A stretch of 64,000 nucleotides of DNA from Alopecurus myosuroides (taxonomy: Eukaryota; Streptophyta; Magnoliopsida; Poales; Poaceae): assembly GCA_028641055.1 (NCBI GenBank), contig CM054060.1:315817344-315881343 (forward strand), written 5' to 3'. The translations under genes were made by a program, and so were the position numbers. The notes below the pieces were generated by a model. It saw nothing but the letters and a program-made list of their open reading frames with translations. It made no database searches and was not told the DNA's origin. Below, in pieces: positions 1 to 9,951 of the stretch (the first letter of the stretch is position 1; the number at the start of each line of letters is the position of its first letter).

Positions 1-573
1 CATCTCCGTTCCCTCCCCCGTGGCCAGAATCGTCGGAATCGCCGGAGACCCGAGAGCCTAAACTGCCACCGCCGGCCACCGTGTGACGCCAGGGGTGACG
101 TCATCATGACGTCACCTGGCCACGTGTTGACGAGTTTTTTTTAATGATGTCATCATGACACGTGGGGCCCACTGTATATGGAATTACAGAACATAATTAA
201 ATCTTCTAAATTAAATAACTTTTAATTTATAATTCCAAAAATTATGGAAAAATATGCAAAATGTTCACAAAAATGTAAGCTATCTGTTTATATCATTATC
301 ATTCATGTTTGACAAAGTTTAAAATGAGACCATATTTGAATTTGAGTTAAATTCATTAAAATAATGAAAGTAAGAGTTTTAATTCAATAAATTCAGAATA
401 TTAAGTGTAATATACCAAAATGACCAGAAAAGCAAATGCAACCTAGCTATGGGGTTCTTCAAGTCATTTGAGCGACCCTACCAATCTGTTTTCCCTCCTT
501 CTACGACAATATTTGCTAAGTCTCCTATATACTTAATTAATTTTTACTACATGCATGTCTGCAGGAGTGACAT
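1..573 (+). other. Non-coding internal DNA of CACTA A
   Basis: GC-rich up to about 130 (contains two 'gtgacgtcatcatgacgtcac'-type palindromic stretches around 95-160), then AT-rich. No reading frame of note. It lies between a presumed upstream transposase gene and the first ORF at 574 and is probably intergenic or intronic sequence of the element. Confidence 0.5.
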
Positions 574-963
574 ATGGCAGACAATAGAGACCTGACGGCG
601 GAACAGGTGGCTGAAGGTTATATATTAGACATCATAGCCGGAGGAGGAACAGACATTGTCGATGATGTAATCTCTTCTTATCTGAACCTTGAGGATCAAG
701 AAGGTGAAGGAGGAACAGACATTGTCGATGATCAAGGAGGTGAAGAAGGAACAGACATTGTCGATGATCAAGGAGGTGAAGGAATGGACATTGATGACGG
801 AGGTCAACCGTCGACAAACGACGATCTCCAATTGCAAAGAACAACCACCTCCGGCGAGGTATATATTTTAGCCCTCGGTCTTATTTTAGCCCTCGGTCCA
901 ATTGCAAAGACTAACGCGCGCGACTCTCTTTCTTATTTTAGCCCTCGGTCGGATCTAGTATGA
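574..963 (+). pseudogene. First exon/ORF of CACTA A second gene (acidic N-terminus)
   Basis: Opens with ATG at 574 after 'gcaggagtgacat' and encodes about 95 residues of very acidic protein. It begins MADNRDLTAEQVAEGY and carries three copies of a GTDIVDD motif. A donor-like 'gaggtatata' at about 858 and three copies of 'ttattttagccctcggtc' (864-955) suggest that 860-959 is an intron rather than coding. This would make it exon 1 of the protein that continues at 960. The residues are of the type seen at the N-terminus of CACTA ORF1 proteins; I cannot assign a biochemical function. Confidence 0.5.
699..797 (+). repeat. 36-bp coding minisatellite (GTDIVDDQGGE)
   Basis: About 2.7 tandem units of 36 bp, in frame with the acidic ORF. 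A further half unit lies at 641-669. Each unit encodes a GTDIVDD core, so expansion changes protein length without shifting the frame. Confidence 0.85.
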
Positions 964-2999
964 CAAAGCGTGGCAAATCCAAGGCGATGAAAGATTCCGA
1001 AATATATACCATCGAATCAGTCAGTGAAATCGGCAAGCCCCTACAGCACACCACAAAGTTTATCAACCAATGCGGAGTCATTGTTAGAGACATCGTCCCG
1101 ATCACCGTCCAGGAATGGAAGGAGCCAAAGAAAGCACGTATTGGTTTCAGTTATGTCGACAAGAGAACGAAAAAGATTATGTTTAGAAAGCTTATTGCAC
1201 ATTTCATTCTACCTCCGGAATACAACAAAAAAGATGAATTCGGTCAGGACGTTCCGGGTGGACGTGAGAGGAGGAGGATAGTCAAAGAGTTCGCTCTTCA
1301 GAAGATGGCCGAAGCATTCCGGAACTTCAAGAAAAAATTGTTCCGTGAATATGTCAGCAAGGGCAAGACTCCGATTTTCACTGGACAATATGAGAAACTG
1401 AGAGATGATTGGACAGAATTTGTGACGCAACATAAATCGGAGCATTTTAAGGAAATGTCGGCAAAAAATAAGGCTAATGCGGAAAAGAAACAGTACCATC
1501 ATGTTATGGGGCCAGGAGGATACCGCGTTTCGGCGCCTAAGTGGCAGGCAATGGAGGACGGCCTAAGGGCAAGAGGAATCCGTCTAGGTACAGAGGGATG
1601 GGACGAAAGAGCCAAAATGTGGTGGTACGGGCATGGGGGATCGCTAGACCCGGAGACAGGGGAGTGTGTTCACCGGCAGAAAAAGTTTGCTCCCACAAAA
1701 GACCTTGTTGACGCAATGACCAAAGCTCAACAGGGCAAGATCACGTTCAACAGAGAGAGAGACCAACTGACAGTTGCCCTCGGAAATCCTGAACACGGAG
1801 GACATATACGAGGCAAAGGCAGATTGCCGTGGAAAGTAGGGTTTTCCCAGGAGGGTGACCCGTACTGTTACAGAAGCCGTAGGAGAGGTACGGACCGGGC
1901 TGCAGATGAACTGTCAAATCTTGCAATGGAAGTTTCTGAACTGAAGAAGGTCGTGGCGGGAATACTTGAGAAAGAAAAAGCGTCGGCTGCAGGGCCGCAT
2001 CAAGAACATGCAACGGATCTCGGAAGCCAGCAGCGGAGAAGCAGCGTGGCTTCCACGGAGGCCTCGACTGCAGGTGATAATGCACCGATGATCAAGAGTC
2101 GTGCACCGGAGCCTCACTACCCCGTGGATGACATAAAGGAGATGAAAGAATGTGATCTGCATTATCCCGTGGGGAACATTTCCATGAAGGTGGCTACCGG
2201 CAGTGCTTTACCCTATACACCTGGAGCACTCCATCACAACAACCCCATTCCATATGGCTATGCTCGTGTCACGGTGGAAGACATAGTCCAAGCGTTTGAG
2301 GACCTGGAGATTGACATAGCTACACCCGAAGGGGAGAGAAGACTTGGAGATGTCAAGCGCCAGTTCATTCTATGGAAAAAGAAGTACATAGTGTTTCCAG
2401 GCGAGACGCCAAGGCTAACAAGTCCACCCCCCTACGATGGTGCAGGTGCTGGTGGTGGTGGTGGTGGTGCTGGTTCACCTACGCCTCCTTCACGCCATTC
2501 GACGCCGTCCCCCGATCTTCCTCCTCCGGCGGTTAAGCAGCCGTCGCCCACGATTCCTCCTCCGGCGGTTAAGCAGACGTCGCCCCCCATTCCTCCTCCG
2601 GAGGAAAAGCAGACGTCTCCCACTATTCCTCCTCCGGAGGAAAAGCAGACGTCGTCGCCCCCCATTCCTCCTCCGGAGGATAAGCGGACGTCGCCCCCCA
2701 TTCCTCCTCCGGAGGATAATAAGCGGACGTCGCCCCCCATTCCTCCTCCAGCGAAGAAACAGAAGCAGGCGGCCAGCAAGGGAACCCGCTCTTGGTCTAT
2801 TAACCCGGAGCCTTATGTACCTAAGACCACACGGGTACCGGAGCCATCACTGAAGCCTCTCCCCCCAAGGCCTTGGGAACTTAGTGATGCTGAAACCAAA
2901 TTGGTCGTGAAGGCTGACGTTGACAAATGGAAGGGCAAACTGAAGGCGCTAAAGGAGCCTGAGCCCAAGGAAGTATTCCCTCCGATTGTAGACTATTAG
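960..2999 (+). pseudogene. CACTA transposase-associated protein (Ptta/En/Spm-type), N-terminal part
   Basis: A 679-codon frame with no internal stop. Residues ~40-330 resemble the plant Ptta/En/Spm transposase family (basic, Trp-rich, with RLPWKVGF and a Cys/Arg tail). A coiled-coil-like stretch (ELKKVVAGILEKEK) follows at ~335-350. A DUF8039-like block lies at ~390-490, with HYPVDDI and HYPVGNI pairs and YGYARVTVEDIVQAFEDLEI. A proline-rich repeat region is at ~510-600. The frame ends at a TAG (2997-2999), but the same frame continues directly (ATDFLSTVSQSVKNL) into the peptidase part, so I read the TAG as a nonsense mutation in a longer protein. Family role: thought to be an accessory DNA-binding protein for element transposition. 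ATG 960 follows the putative intron; an exon from 574 may be spliced onto it. Confidence 0.75.
2521..2757 (+). repeat. Proline-rich coding repeat, 36-39 bp units
   Basis: Six to seven units of 'attcctcctccggagga..aagcagacgtcgcc' type encode PPPxEKQTSP-like peptides. Two units carry in-frame 3-bp insertions, giving 39 bp. The opposite strand is open as well, which produces shadow frames. Confidence 0.85.
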
Positions 3000-3002
3000 G
3001 CT

Positions 3003-3622
3003 ACGGATTTTTTGTCGACAGTGTCCCAATCCGTGAAGAATTTGCCTAAAGACTATGATATTGAACTTCGTAAGCAAGCAGGAATATTGGAGGAGGAGAA
3101 AGAAAAAGGAAAAATGATAAAAAGCGGGAAACAAGTTGCCCAGCTCGGGATGCAGAGTAAACAATCGATCCCCCCCCTCATAGTGAAAGCCGCTCCGGAA
3201 CAGGACCCCGAGGTCATGAATGCTTTGGCAATAGTTGGAATGACTATAGAGAGTGCCATGAAATATGCGTCCGAGATGGGTGTGTCTCTTCGTGCCTCGT
3301 TAGGCCTGGACGAGACGCCAATGGGTGAGGTAGCATTAAAATATGTGAAGAAAGGGCCTCTCGTCGAGCCTGCGAAGGAAAAGGATCTACCACCACTAAT
3401 GCAAAGTCTGCTACGTTGGTACAAAGATTTCATAGCATTTACCGACAAAGAATATGTGTATGTGGATTATACAGAGGAGCATCACACCAAAAAGTACTCT
3501 GTAACTGTTGAGTTGAGTGAATTGTTCCAGCTGTTCAATATGCGTGAGCTCGACAAATCTATCCTGAGTTGCTACGTTCTGTAAGTGATTTATTTCTACC
3601 TCATCTCGTTCTTCATTGCCTA

Positions 3623-3657
<35 letters not shown>

Positions 3658-4505
3658 CCTAACTATATTGTTCCGTACGCTATTATGCAGATTGAAGATT
3701 TGGGAATGCAAAGTAAGACTCATCCATGATGTTGGGTTCATTGACCCACAAATCATTAATGGAACTATGTTAGAAAATCATCCCAAAGACGTGGAGAAAG
3801 ACTTGTACAAATTTTTTAAAAAGCATGAATCCAAAAGATATATTCTATTTCCTTACCATTTTGGGTGAGTGTTTCTCTCATGTTCCCATTCTCTTTTGTT
3901 TACTCCATGCATGGTATGTCCAATCGATAAATTATGCATGACTCTGCATCTAATGTGTCCGCAGGTACCACTGGATTCTGCTAAAAATTGATCTTCACAA
4001 GTCCTTAGTTTTGATCATTGACTCTATGAATTCAAATACAGATCTTTGGGTCAACATGAGAAAAATGATGCAAAAGTAATTATTTTTCAATCATTTGCGC
4101 TCTATATCGATCGGTCTCTTTTGTTCATTTTCTAAGCTAATAACTCCCTTGTTCATTTAATTTTATTTGCATTGTAGAGTTTGGAGACGGCTCTCACTTC
4201 AACATGTCGGTGAATTCAAAGATGCGCTACAATTTTAAAATGTGGTCAAAGGTGTGGATAAGCAGCCACCGGGGACCGGTCTATGTGGATACTATGTCTG
4301 TGAGAACATACGGAAAGAAATATCTGAGAGGAAGAAGGACGAGGAAACGCGGAGGGGTCTCAATAACTTGCGGAGGGCGCTTACTCCAGAAGCTCGCTTC
4401 CGACCAATTCAAGAGGAAATAGCAGGATTTTTCCTTAGGCATGTCATCCAGAAGAAAGGAGAGTTCCATGCGTCCACCGACGATGACTATTATCCGCATG
4501 TATAA
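3003..4505 (+). pseudogene. Ulp1/C48-like cysteine peptidase part of CACTA A protein
   Basis: Continues the frame after the TAG at 2997. Four exons with canonical borders can be traced: to 3580 (gtaagt), 3691-3864, 3965-4075 and 4178-4505. The catalytic layout of Ulp1/SENP peptidases (clan CE) is visible: His in YHWILL (exon 3), Asp in IIDSMNS (exon 3), Gln in KQPPGTG and Cys in GLCGYYVCENIR (exon 4). The second exon carries the family-typical block IWECKVRLIHDVGFIDP. A TAA at 4236-4238 breaks exon 4 just before the Gln/Cys block. The stop after DDDYYPHV ends the protein. Ulp1-like domains are common in plant CACTA and Mutator elements; whether they remove SUMO is not known for this family. 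Confidence 0.8.
3626..3654 (+). repeat. (TA)n microsatellite in intron
   Basis: About 29 bp of uninterrupted TA in the first intron of the peptidase part. Confidence 0.95.
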
Positions 4506-4643
4506 GCCCTGAGTACTTTGAAACTTGTGCGAATTTGTGTATGCTCGTCCATCTTAATTGTGTAATATGGAAACTTGTTCGAGGTTGTATATATGGTCAC
4601 CCGATATTGAATATATTATATATTCCTATTGAATTCTCCTTGT

Positions 4644-4653
<10 letters not shown>

Positions 4654-4681
<28 letters not shown>
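4654..4681 (+). repeat. (AT)n microsatellite in 3' region of CACTA A
   Basis: About 28 bp of alternating AT, 150 bp after the stop codon. Confidence 0.95.
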
Positions 4682-4684
<3 letters not shown>

Positions 4685-4770
4685 TGTATATGTGTACTGA
4701 AATTAAAACAAAACAAATTAAAAAGGAAACAGGTTTAGGGGGCCTAAAACCCTAAACCTGCGCAGGTTTT

Positions 4771-4974
4771 CAGTCCCGGTTAACCACAAGAACCGGGACT
4801 AAAGGTCCTCCGCCGCGACGGACCCCTAGCGCCCACGTGGACGGGCTTTTAGCCCCGGTCCGTAAGTGGCGGGACTATAGGGGGGGCCTTTAGTCGCGCA
4901 TAGCTAGTCCCGGTTGCCCGGACGGGATTAATGGGCCTGGCGAACCGGGACTGTAGGCCTATTTTCTACCAGTG
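4771..4974 (+). repeat. Subterminal repeats and right TIR of CACTA A
   Basis: Inverted copies of 'agtcccggtt'/'aaccgggact' (4771-4800 form a hairpin) precede the terminal ttttctaccagtg. Such subterminal repeats are known transposase binding sites in CACTA elements. Confidence 0.85.
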
Positions 4975-5342
4975 TGTGTTTCTTTAGTCAATTTGAATAA
5001 GAAAATGTCGTTGCATTATTTTGAATGTTTTCATCTCAAAAAATATATGTTGATGTGGAGGAGAGAGAAAAGCTGATGTGGCGAAGAGAGAAGTGAGAGT
5101 GGGGACTATAGCCCGTGCACTGGCACCGTGCCGTGAAAGTGGCGTGAGAGTGGGGTGATAGTGAGGGAAAAAGCTGACGTGACGGGACTATAGTCCGTGA
5201 TAGCGGGTGATGCACCGGCACCAGCCTTATCGGGGACGATGAGGAGAAGAGATTGCGATCGTTTTTCTGGGCCCATACAATGGGCTGACATACCAACGTA
5301 CGAACGATGGGTGCATGCGTGCATGGGCTGACATCTCTACTA
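4975..5342. other. Spacer between CACTA A and the Stowaway MITE
   Basis: No gene. Around 5055-5230 there is a diverged direct repeat ('gctgatgtggcg...gggactatagcccgtg' followed by 'gctgacgtgacgggactatagtccgtg'). Otherwise nothing recognised. Confidence 0.5.
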
Positions 5343-5431
5343 CTCCCTCTGATCCTTAATTAGTGTCGAAAGACACTAATTTGCATGTAAGTAGGCTACT
5401 CCCTTGGACACTTTTTTTGGATTGGAGGGAG
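5343..5431. mobile_element. Stowaway-like MITE (Tc1/mariner)
   Basis: 89 bp with inverted ends ctccctctgatcc and ggattggagggag, flanked by TA on both sides (5341-5342 and 5432-5433). The interior pairs for most of its length (agtgtc motifs). Confidence 0.85.
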
Positions 5432-5828
5432 TATTTAAAAGAACAATTTAGTTTCTCTTTCTGCAAGCCACTGGTAGAAAATCGGCCTACAGTCTGGGTT
5501 CGCCAGGCCCATTAATTCCGGCCGGGCAACCGGGACTAAGTAGGCGCGACTAAACCCCCCCCCCTTTAGTCGCGCCTCTTACGAACCGCGGCTAAAGGCC
5601 GGCCACGTGGGCAGGTGGCGTGAGCGGGGGCGGAGGACCTTTAGTCCCGGTTGGCCAAACCGGGACTAAACTTTATTTCGTAATTTCTTTAATTCATTTG
5701 GGTTTCTAATTATTTTTCACACCAATTTTTCTCTCCCTTTTTTCACTCCTTTTTTTTTTCAGAATTTGTATTATTTGCTTAGTGTCTAACTACAATTATC
5801 TCTAGTCAAATTACTTACTCGTGGTTAA

Positions 5829-5908
5829 ACTTCCCGCTCGGTCACCCATCCTCCCACTACTCTAGCACTAGCACGCTTAACTTCCGAGTTCCATCTCGTC
5901 CCGCATCC
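5829..5908 (-). pseudogene. 5S rRNA-derived segment inside CACTA B
   Basis: Read on the minus strand, about 75 nt align with the middle and 3' half of plant 5S rRNA. It contains ggaagttaagcgtgct (box A region), agagtagtg and aggatgggtgacc (box C), and ends gggaagt. The 5' third of 5S is missing and the lower stem is replaced, so it cannot be a working 5S gene. The polymerase III internal control boxes are well kept. Comparison is to 5S rRNA as I know it, not to a database hit. Confidence 0.75.
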
Positions 5909-6094
5909 AATTGTTTCGCACGCATGTATGTGATAATAGTATCATATCAATCTTATTAACATGTTGGTCGATGCCACATTTCTTTATTGTTTGAATTTCA
6001 AATAAATCTATTAATAAACAAAAGTAATGATGTAATTAATAATTTTGAATAAATAAATAAATAAACATTAACTTTTTAATTTGTATTATTTCTA

Positions 6095-6516
6095 AAAATA
6101 CTATTAATATATCAAAATATTCAGAAAAATAAAACTAATTCATTTTTAAATCTTAAAAATACAAATAATATATCAAAAAATTAAGAAAATAGAACTAATT
6201 CATTTTAAAATCTTAAAATTAAAAAAATATATCAAAAAATTAAGAAAAATAATACTAATTCATTTTAAAATCTTAAAAATACAAATAATATATCAAAAAA
6301 TTAAGAAAAATAATACTAATTCATTTTCAAATCTTAAAAAGACTAGTAGGCTCTTCTATTATTTTTAGAATGAGTTCAAAAATAATACTAATTCATTTTA
6401 AAATCTTAAAAATACAAATAATATATCAAAAAATTAAGAAAAATAATACTAATTCATTTTAAAATCTTAAAAAGACTAGTAGGCTCTTCTATTATTTTTA
6501 GAATGAGTTCAAAAAT
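6095..6516. repeat. AT-rich tandem repeat, ~60-bp units
   Basis: Five to six diverged copies of a unit running 'actaattcattttaaaatc' followed by 'ttaaaaatacaaataatata' and 'tcaaaaaattaagaaaaata'. A 44-bp block starting 'gactagtaggctcttctatt' is duplicated at 6340 and 6472, showing segmental duplication within the array. Confidence 0.85.
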
Positions 6517-6828
6517 GTATTTTGAAATAAATCCAACTGATGAGTTTGGTATTGACTAGATAATGTTTTCATGGCTTAGATTAATTTTTGGTGAACAAAT
6601 ATATAGAAACTGTAGTTTTTCTGTTTTGTTTTCTTGATGTGTTTTTGTTTGTTTTCTTGATGTGTTTTTGTTTGTTTGTTTTGAAATGTGTGTTTGACAT
6701 AATATAGAAATAGTATAGCTAGGAATTAATATAGAAATAATATCCATTACATAATAATATATCCATTACATACTAAGGTATCCATTACATGCATATATTG
6801 AACGCAAGATGCGGTACACAAACTACAT

Positions 6829-7539
6829 TTACTCGACATCCGTCGAGTAGATGCGGAACAACTCGTAGGAAACGTATGCATCTATGGCTGGATACTTGGC
6901 GTTGGTCCAGTCCAGTGGGGTCTTCTCCCAATACCTGTGATTCCTGGAGGGGAAACCAGACTTCATGGTTTCGTAGCCGTCGTGGATGAAGGTAGTTGCC
7001 ATGGGAGCTATCCCGGTCTTGTGCCCGTACAAATCATCAAAATGGATAAGTTCCTGAAGATCAATGTAGTGATCTTCAGGTATCACAATACCCAAGCGCA
7101 TCAACTTCTGACGGTCTTGAGTGATGTCAACGCTGCAGAAGTCAAACCCCATGTTGACAAGAAAATCAACAAGTGCCGGAGAATGCTTTGAACTACCGCA
7201 ACAACAAAAATTTGATACGTGTTAGATATGTTGCAACACATGTATTCTTCAGATGCAACAAACAAATCGAAAATGCAAGATTGTACGTGTGCGTTACCTT
7301 GACCATTGGAAGACCAAAACGACCTCCTTGAACGCAATCTGGATGACGGCAACATCCCGTTGATCCGCCGTATACTCTAGATCAAGTCCGTAGAACCGGT
7401 GTTCATCGGGTTCTTCATAATAGAGATCGGTGAAATGCTCAATTAAACCGGGGAGCCTCTCGCAATTGTTTGTGTAGGCCACGTCGAGACTCTTGCCGCA
7501 TGGTTTGGGCACACGGAATGTCTTCCAAACTTCATCCAT
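6829..7539 (-). CDS. Captured DEDDy 3'-5' exonuclease (Werner-like) gene, two exons
   Basis: Two exons on the minus strand, 7539-7298 and 7192-6829, joined by a GT-AG intron that keeps the frame, give a 201-residue protein with no stop. Motifs of the RNase H-fold DEDDy exonuclease family are present in order: Exo I D-x-E in FYGLDLEYT (~50-57), Exo II Asp in FCSVDITQDRQKL (~105-117), Exo III Tyr-x3-Asp in KYPAIDAYVSYELF (~180-193). All four acidic residues and the Tyr are kept. Family role: removing nucleotides from 3' ends of nucleic acids. There is no helicase domain, as is usual for plant Werner-like exonucleases. The gene lies wholly inside CACTA B, reading opposite to the plus strand, with 5' flank up to the right end of the element. 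It is most likely a transduplicated host gene fragment that has kept its frame; expression is unknown. Start chosen at the first ATG (7539), upstream of MDEVWKTFRVP. Confidence 0.72.
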
Positions 7540-7932
7540 CGTGCTTGGTGGAGGAAGATCGAAGAGAGGGAAGAGAAGAGAAGAGAAGAAGAAACAGAGA
7601 CTCGGGTGCGCACTGTAGCAATGGCGCCCTTCTGCCTCTCTTCCCGAAATAAAAACCGCCGCGCGGGAGGCGAGCAGTTTGCATCTTTAGTCCCGGGTGG
7701 CCAGGCCAACCGGGACTAAAGACTGGGAGGCCAGCAGACTGGACCATTAGTCCCGGTTGTCCAGGCCAACCGGAATTAATGACCTCCATGCGCCTCCACG
7801 CGCTTCCCAGCCCGCGACGCATGACCTTCTGTCGCGGGTCTCCTCCCGACCCGGGACTAAAAGCCCTTTAGTCACGGTGCGCGAAGTTTGGGGACTGATG
7901 GGGGCGTATGGAAGGCCTTTTTTCTACCAGTG

Positions 7933-9361
7933 AGCAAAACGTTTCGCTGGTACCTTCGTCCAACTCCCTTTCGTACACCCCCAACACAGGTATTTTCCCG
8001 CACCCATTTACCCCACGCTATTTTTCTCAAGCACAGAAATAAACGAGCAATCAGGAGTACATTATGCCATCGGTTTTGATCAGATAAAGACAATCAGCAC
8101 ATTAATTACAAAAATTCGATGACCAATCCATTCACCGTTAATTCTGCCATCCAGGTTTCTCCCAACGAGTCACCCGATAAATCCACGCAGCCGCCGCCGT
8201 CGCTCTCTCCATGTTTCCTCTAGGACGTCGCCGCGCCTGACCTCTGCCCCCATCATACCGTGCCTGACCGCGTTCTCTCTTCCAAAACCGCATCCCCTCC
8301 CTCCTATTTCCGGACAACGACACGAGTATAGGCCTGACCATCCCTAACGAGCCTCTGGTGCAGGCCTCCTTCGTATCATTCGTGGCAGGACTCAAGTTGC
8401 CTCGGGCTCGCGTGGAGGAGGCCAAAGGCGCAGCTCGTGTAGCTACAGTAACCGGCGAAGGCGAGCGAGATGGTGAGTTGAGGTGCTCTCTGAATTGCTT
8501 GACGGACTGTAGCCGACATCAATGCACCTCGCTTGAGCGTGAGATGGGCCTCCCAGCTTGATATACACTCCTTCCTCTCACCCTCTATATTACTTTTGTG
8601 CAAAGATTTGGCAGACAGAAATGCTCTCATATTGATGTTGTTGCTAGGAAGGCTGCATAGCGGAGATAATCATGGTCTTGGCTAATTGATCCATGGCTCA
8701 ACGGAACAGACTCCCTCGTGCGCGCCAAGATGCTCAGCATGTTTCTTTTCTCATTGCACCGCTGCCCGTTTTCACAAGCCTTATGGCTAGAATCGATCAC
8801 GCATGGCCTTATGAGATATGAAGGTAGTACTCCATGTACTCTTTGTAGAGTACCAGGGTACTGTAAAAGTAGTCCAATAGAATCACCACCAGAACCACCA
8901 GGCAAAGGACCACGAGGAGAACCACCGCCATGATCTAATGTGATTTCATGCGAACCAGGCGAGCCACTAAGAGAAGCCCGACCAAAGTATGGGTTCTCCG
9001 AACATCCAGTTCTCTACATGTTTGAGCAAGAGTTATCAACCTGCGAGGCAAAAAGAAATCAGTATCCAGTGGTTTGGCAAATAACTGACCGAGGTCGATG
9101 AGTAGTAAGTGAGAGCGAACTCTTCCTTCGATGGGAGTGTAGCTCAGATACGCTTGAGGCTCGTGGTAGCTTTGGCCACCTTCTGAAGAATGAGAAAACG
9201 GCCATGCTACCTTCCGTGCCCCGCCAAGATCAACGCGGTCTTGTCGTAGTCCTGCTAAATGCGGTCATCCACCTCCTGGTACAAACCCTGGACCGTCAAG
9301 CAGTAGGACTGCAAGTCCTTTGGGAAGTGCCATAGTACTCTGGAAGCACGGGCTGAGGTTT
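7933..9361. other. Unassigned spacer between CACTA B and reversed CACTA C
   Basis: No complete gene recognised. 8160-8560 is GC-rich with many short frames on both strands and one exon-like block (see 8364-8472). 8600-8950 holds nothing I can name. Confidence 0.4.
8364..8472 (+). other. Candidate orphan exon
   Basis: 109 bp open in one frame, bounded by a good acceptor (tctggtgcag) and a good donor (atg|gtgagtt). It encodes a peptide beginning ASFVSFVAGLKLPRARVEEA. No neighbouring exons were recognised, so this may be a captured gene scrap or chance. Confidence 0.25.
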
Positions 9362-9657
9362 CTATAGATCGGGCTTCTTCTCCTTCATCTTATGCCACGC
9401 TGCCAAGTCAGTAACAGGATCCCCCCCCTTTCGGCCTCCTACATCGCGAAAATAAATATTATGCTTATCAAGTAGGAACACGGCGAGAAATAAATCCAGA
9501 TCTTTACATGTATGTATATACCAGCTTTTTCTTGAAGCGGTCATGGTTGCAGTTTCCCCCACCATGTGTTTCCGATTGCTCACGGCGTCAAAGTCGGGGA
9601 CTTCCCCAACCCACCTCCTAGACAACGTCTCCCATGCGTCTTCTTTCTCATGGGCCT
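9362..9657 (-). pseudogene. Ptta/En/Spm transposase-domain fragment
   Basis: A minus-strand frame with AWETLSRRWVGEVPDF, a basic stretch (SNRKHM) and a GGDPVTDLAAWHKM tail. This resembles the 'ERNKANR...D.P...LW...H' region of plant CACTA ORF1 proteins. The frame is broken upstream by introns or decay. Confidence 0.5.
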
Positions 9658-9951
9658 AGTTGGGAATAACCTGAAAATGCAATACTTAGGTAAAGAATAG
9701 ATAATGCAATGACAACTTAGCAGAAATATAGAATCTTGTTGAAAGCTTACTTACCGACATGTAATCATCGACTAACATATTTGGCGTGTCCTTGACATTG
9801 TCCTCCTTCCTGGCCCTCTTTTCCCTCTCAGACATGAAGTGATTGGCGGCCGTATGCTTTTGGTTACTACTGCCATGTCAACCTCATACAAGTCCCACGA
9901 AAAGTTCGGGCCGCCTGTCCCTATCCTCCTCTAGCACCCAAAATAAGCACT

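Larger units (their letters stand above)
1..4974 (+). mobile_element. CACTA (En/Spm) element A, 3' part; left end outside window
   Basis: Class II element cut by the window start. The right end is the inverted terminal repeat ttttctaccagtg at 4962-4974, the reverse complement of CACTGGTAGAAAA, preceded by subterminal copies of an 'aaccgggact' motif in both orientations (4771-4960). The coding part is a transposase-associated ORF followed by a Ulp1-like peptidase, the known order in Triticeae and rice CACTA elements. No TNP2 transposase is visible, so it must lie upstream if present. At least two in-frame stops make this copy non-functional. The target duplication cannot be checked because the left end is missing. 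Confidence 0.88.
5469..7932. mobile_element. Complete non-autonomous CACTA element B
   Basis: 2464 bp bounded by cactggtagaaaa (5469-5481) and tttttctaccagtg (to 7932). The 3-bp target duplication AGC is perfect (5466-5468 and 7933-7935). The left ~60 bp match the inverted right end of CACTA A (gcctacagt, cgccaggcccattaat), so both belong to one family. The interior has subterminal 'accgggacta' repeats, a 5S-rRNA-like stretch, an AT-rich tandem repeat and a captured exonuclease gene, but no transposase. It would have been moved in trans. Confidence 0.93.

Noticed and set aside
5829..5908. Functional 5S rRNA gene
   Set aside because: Only the central and 3' parts are kept, the 5' third and terminal stem are missing, and it is embedded in a transposon.
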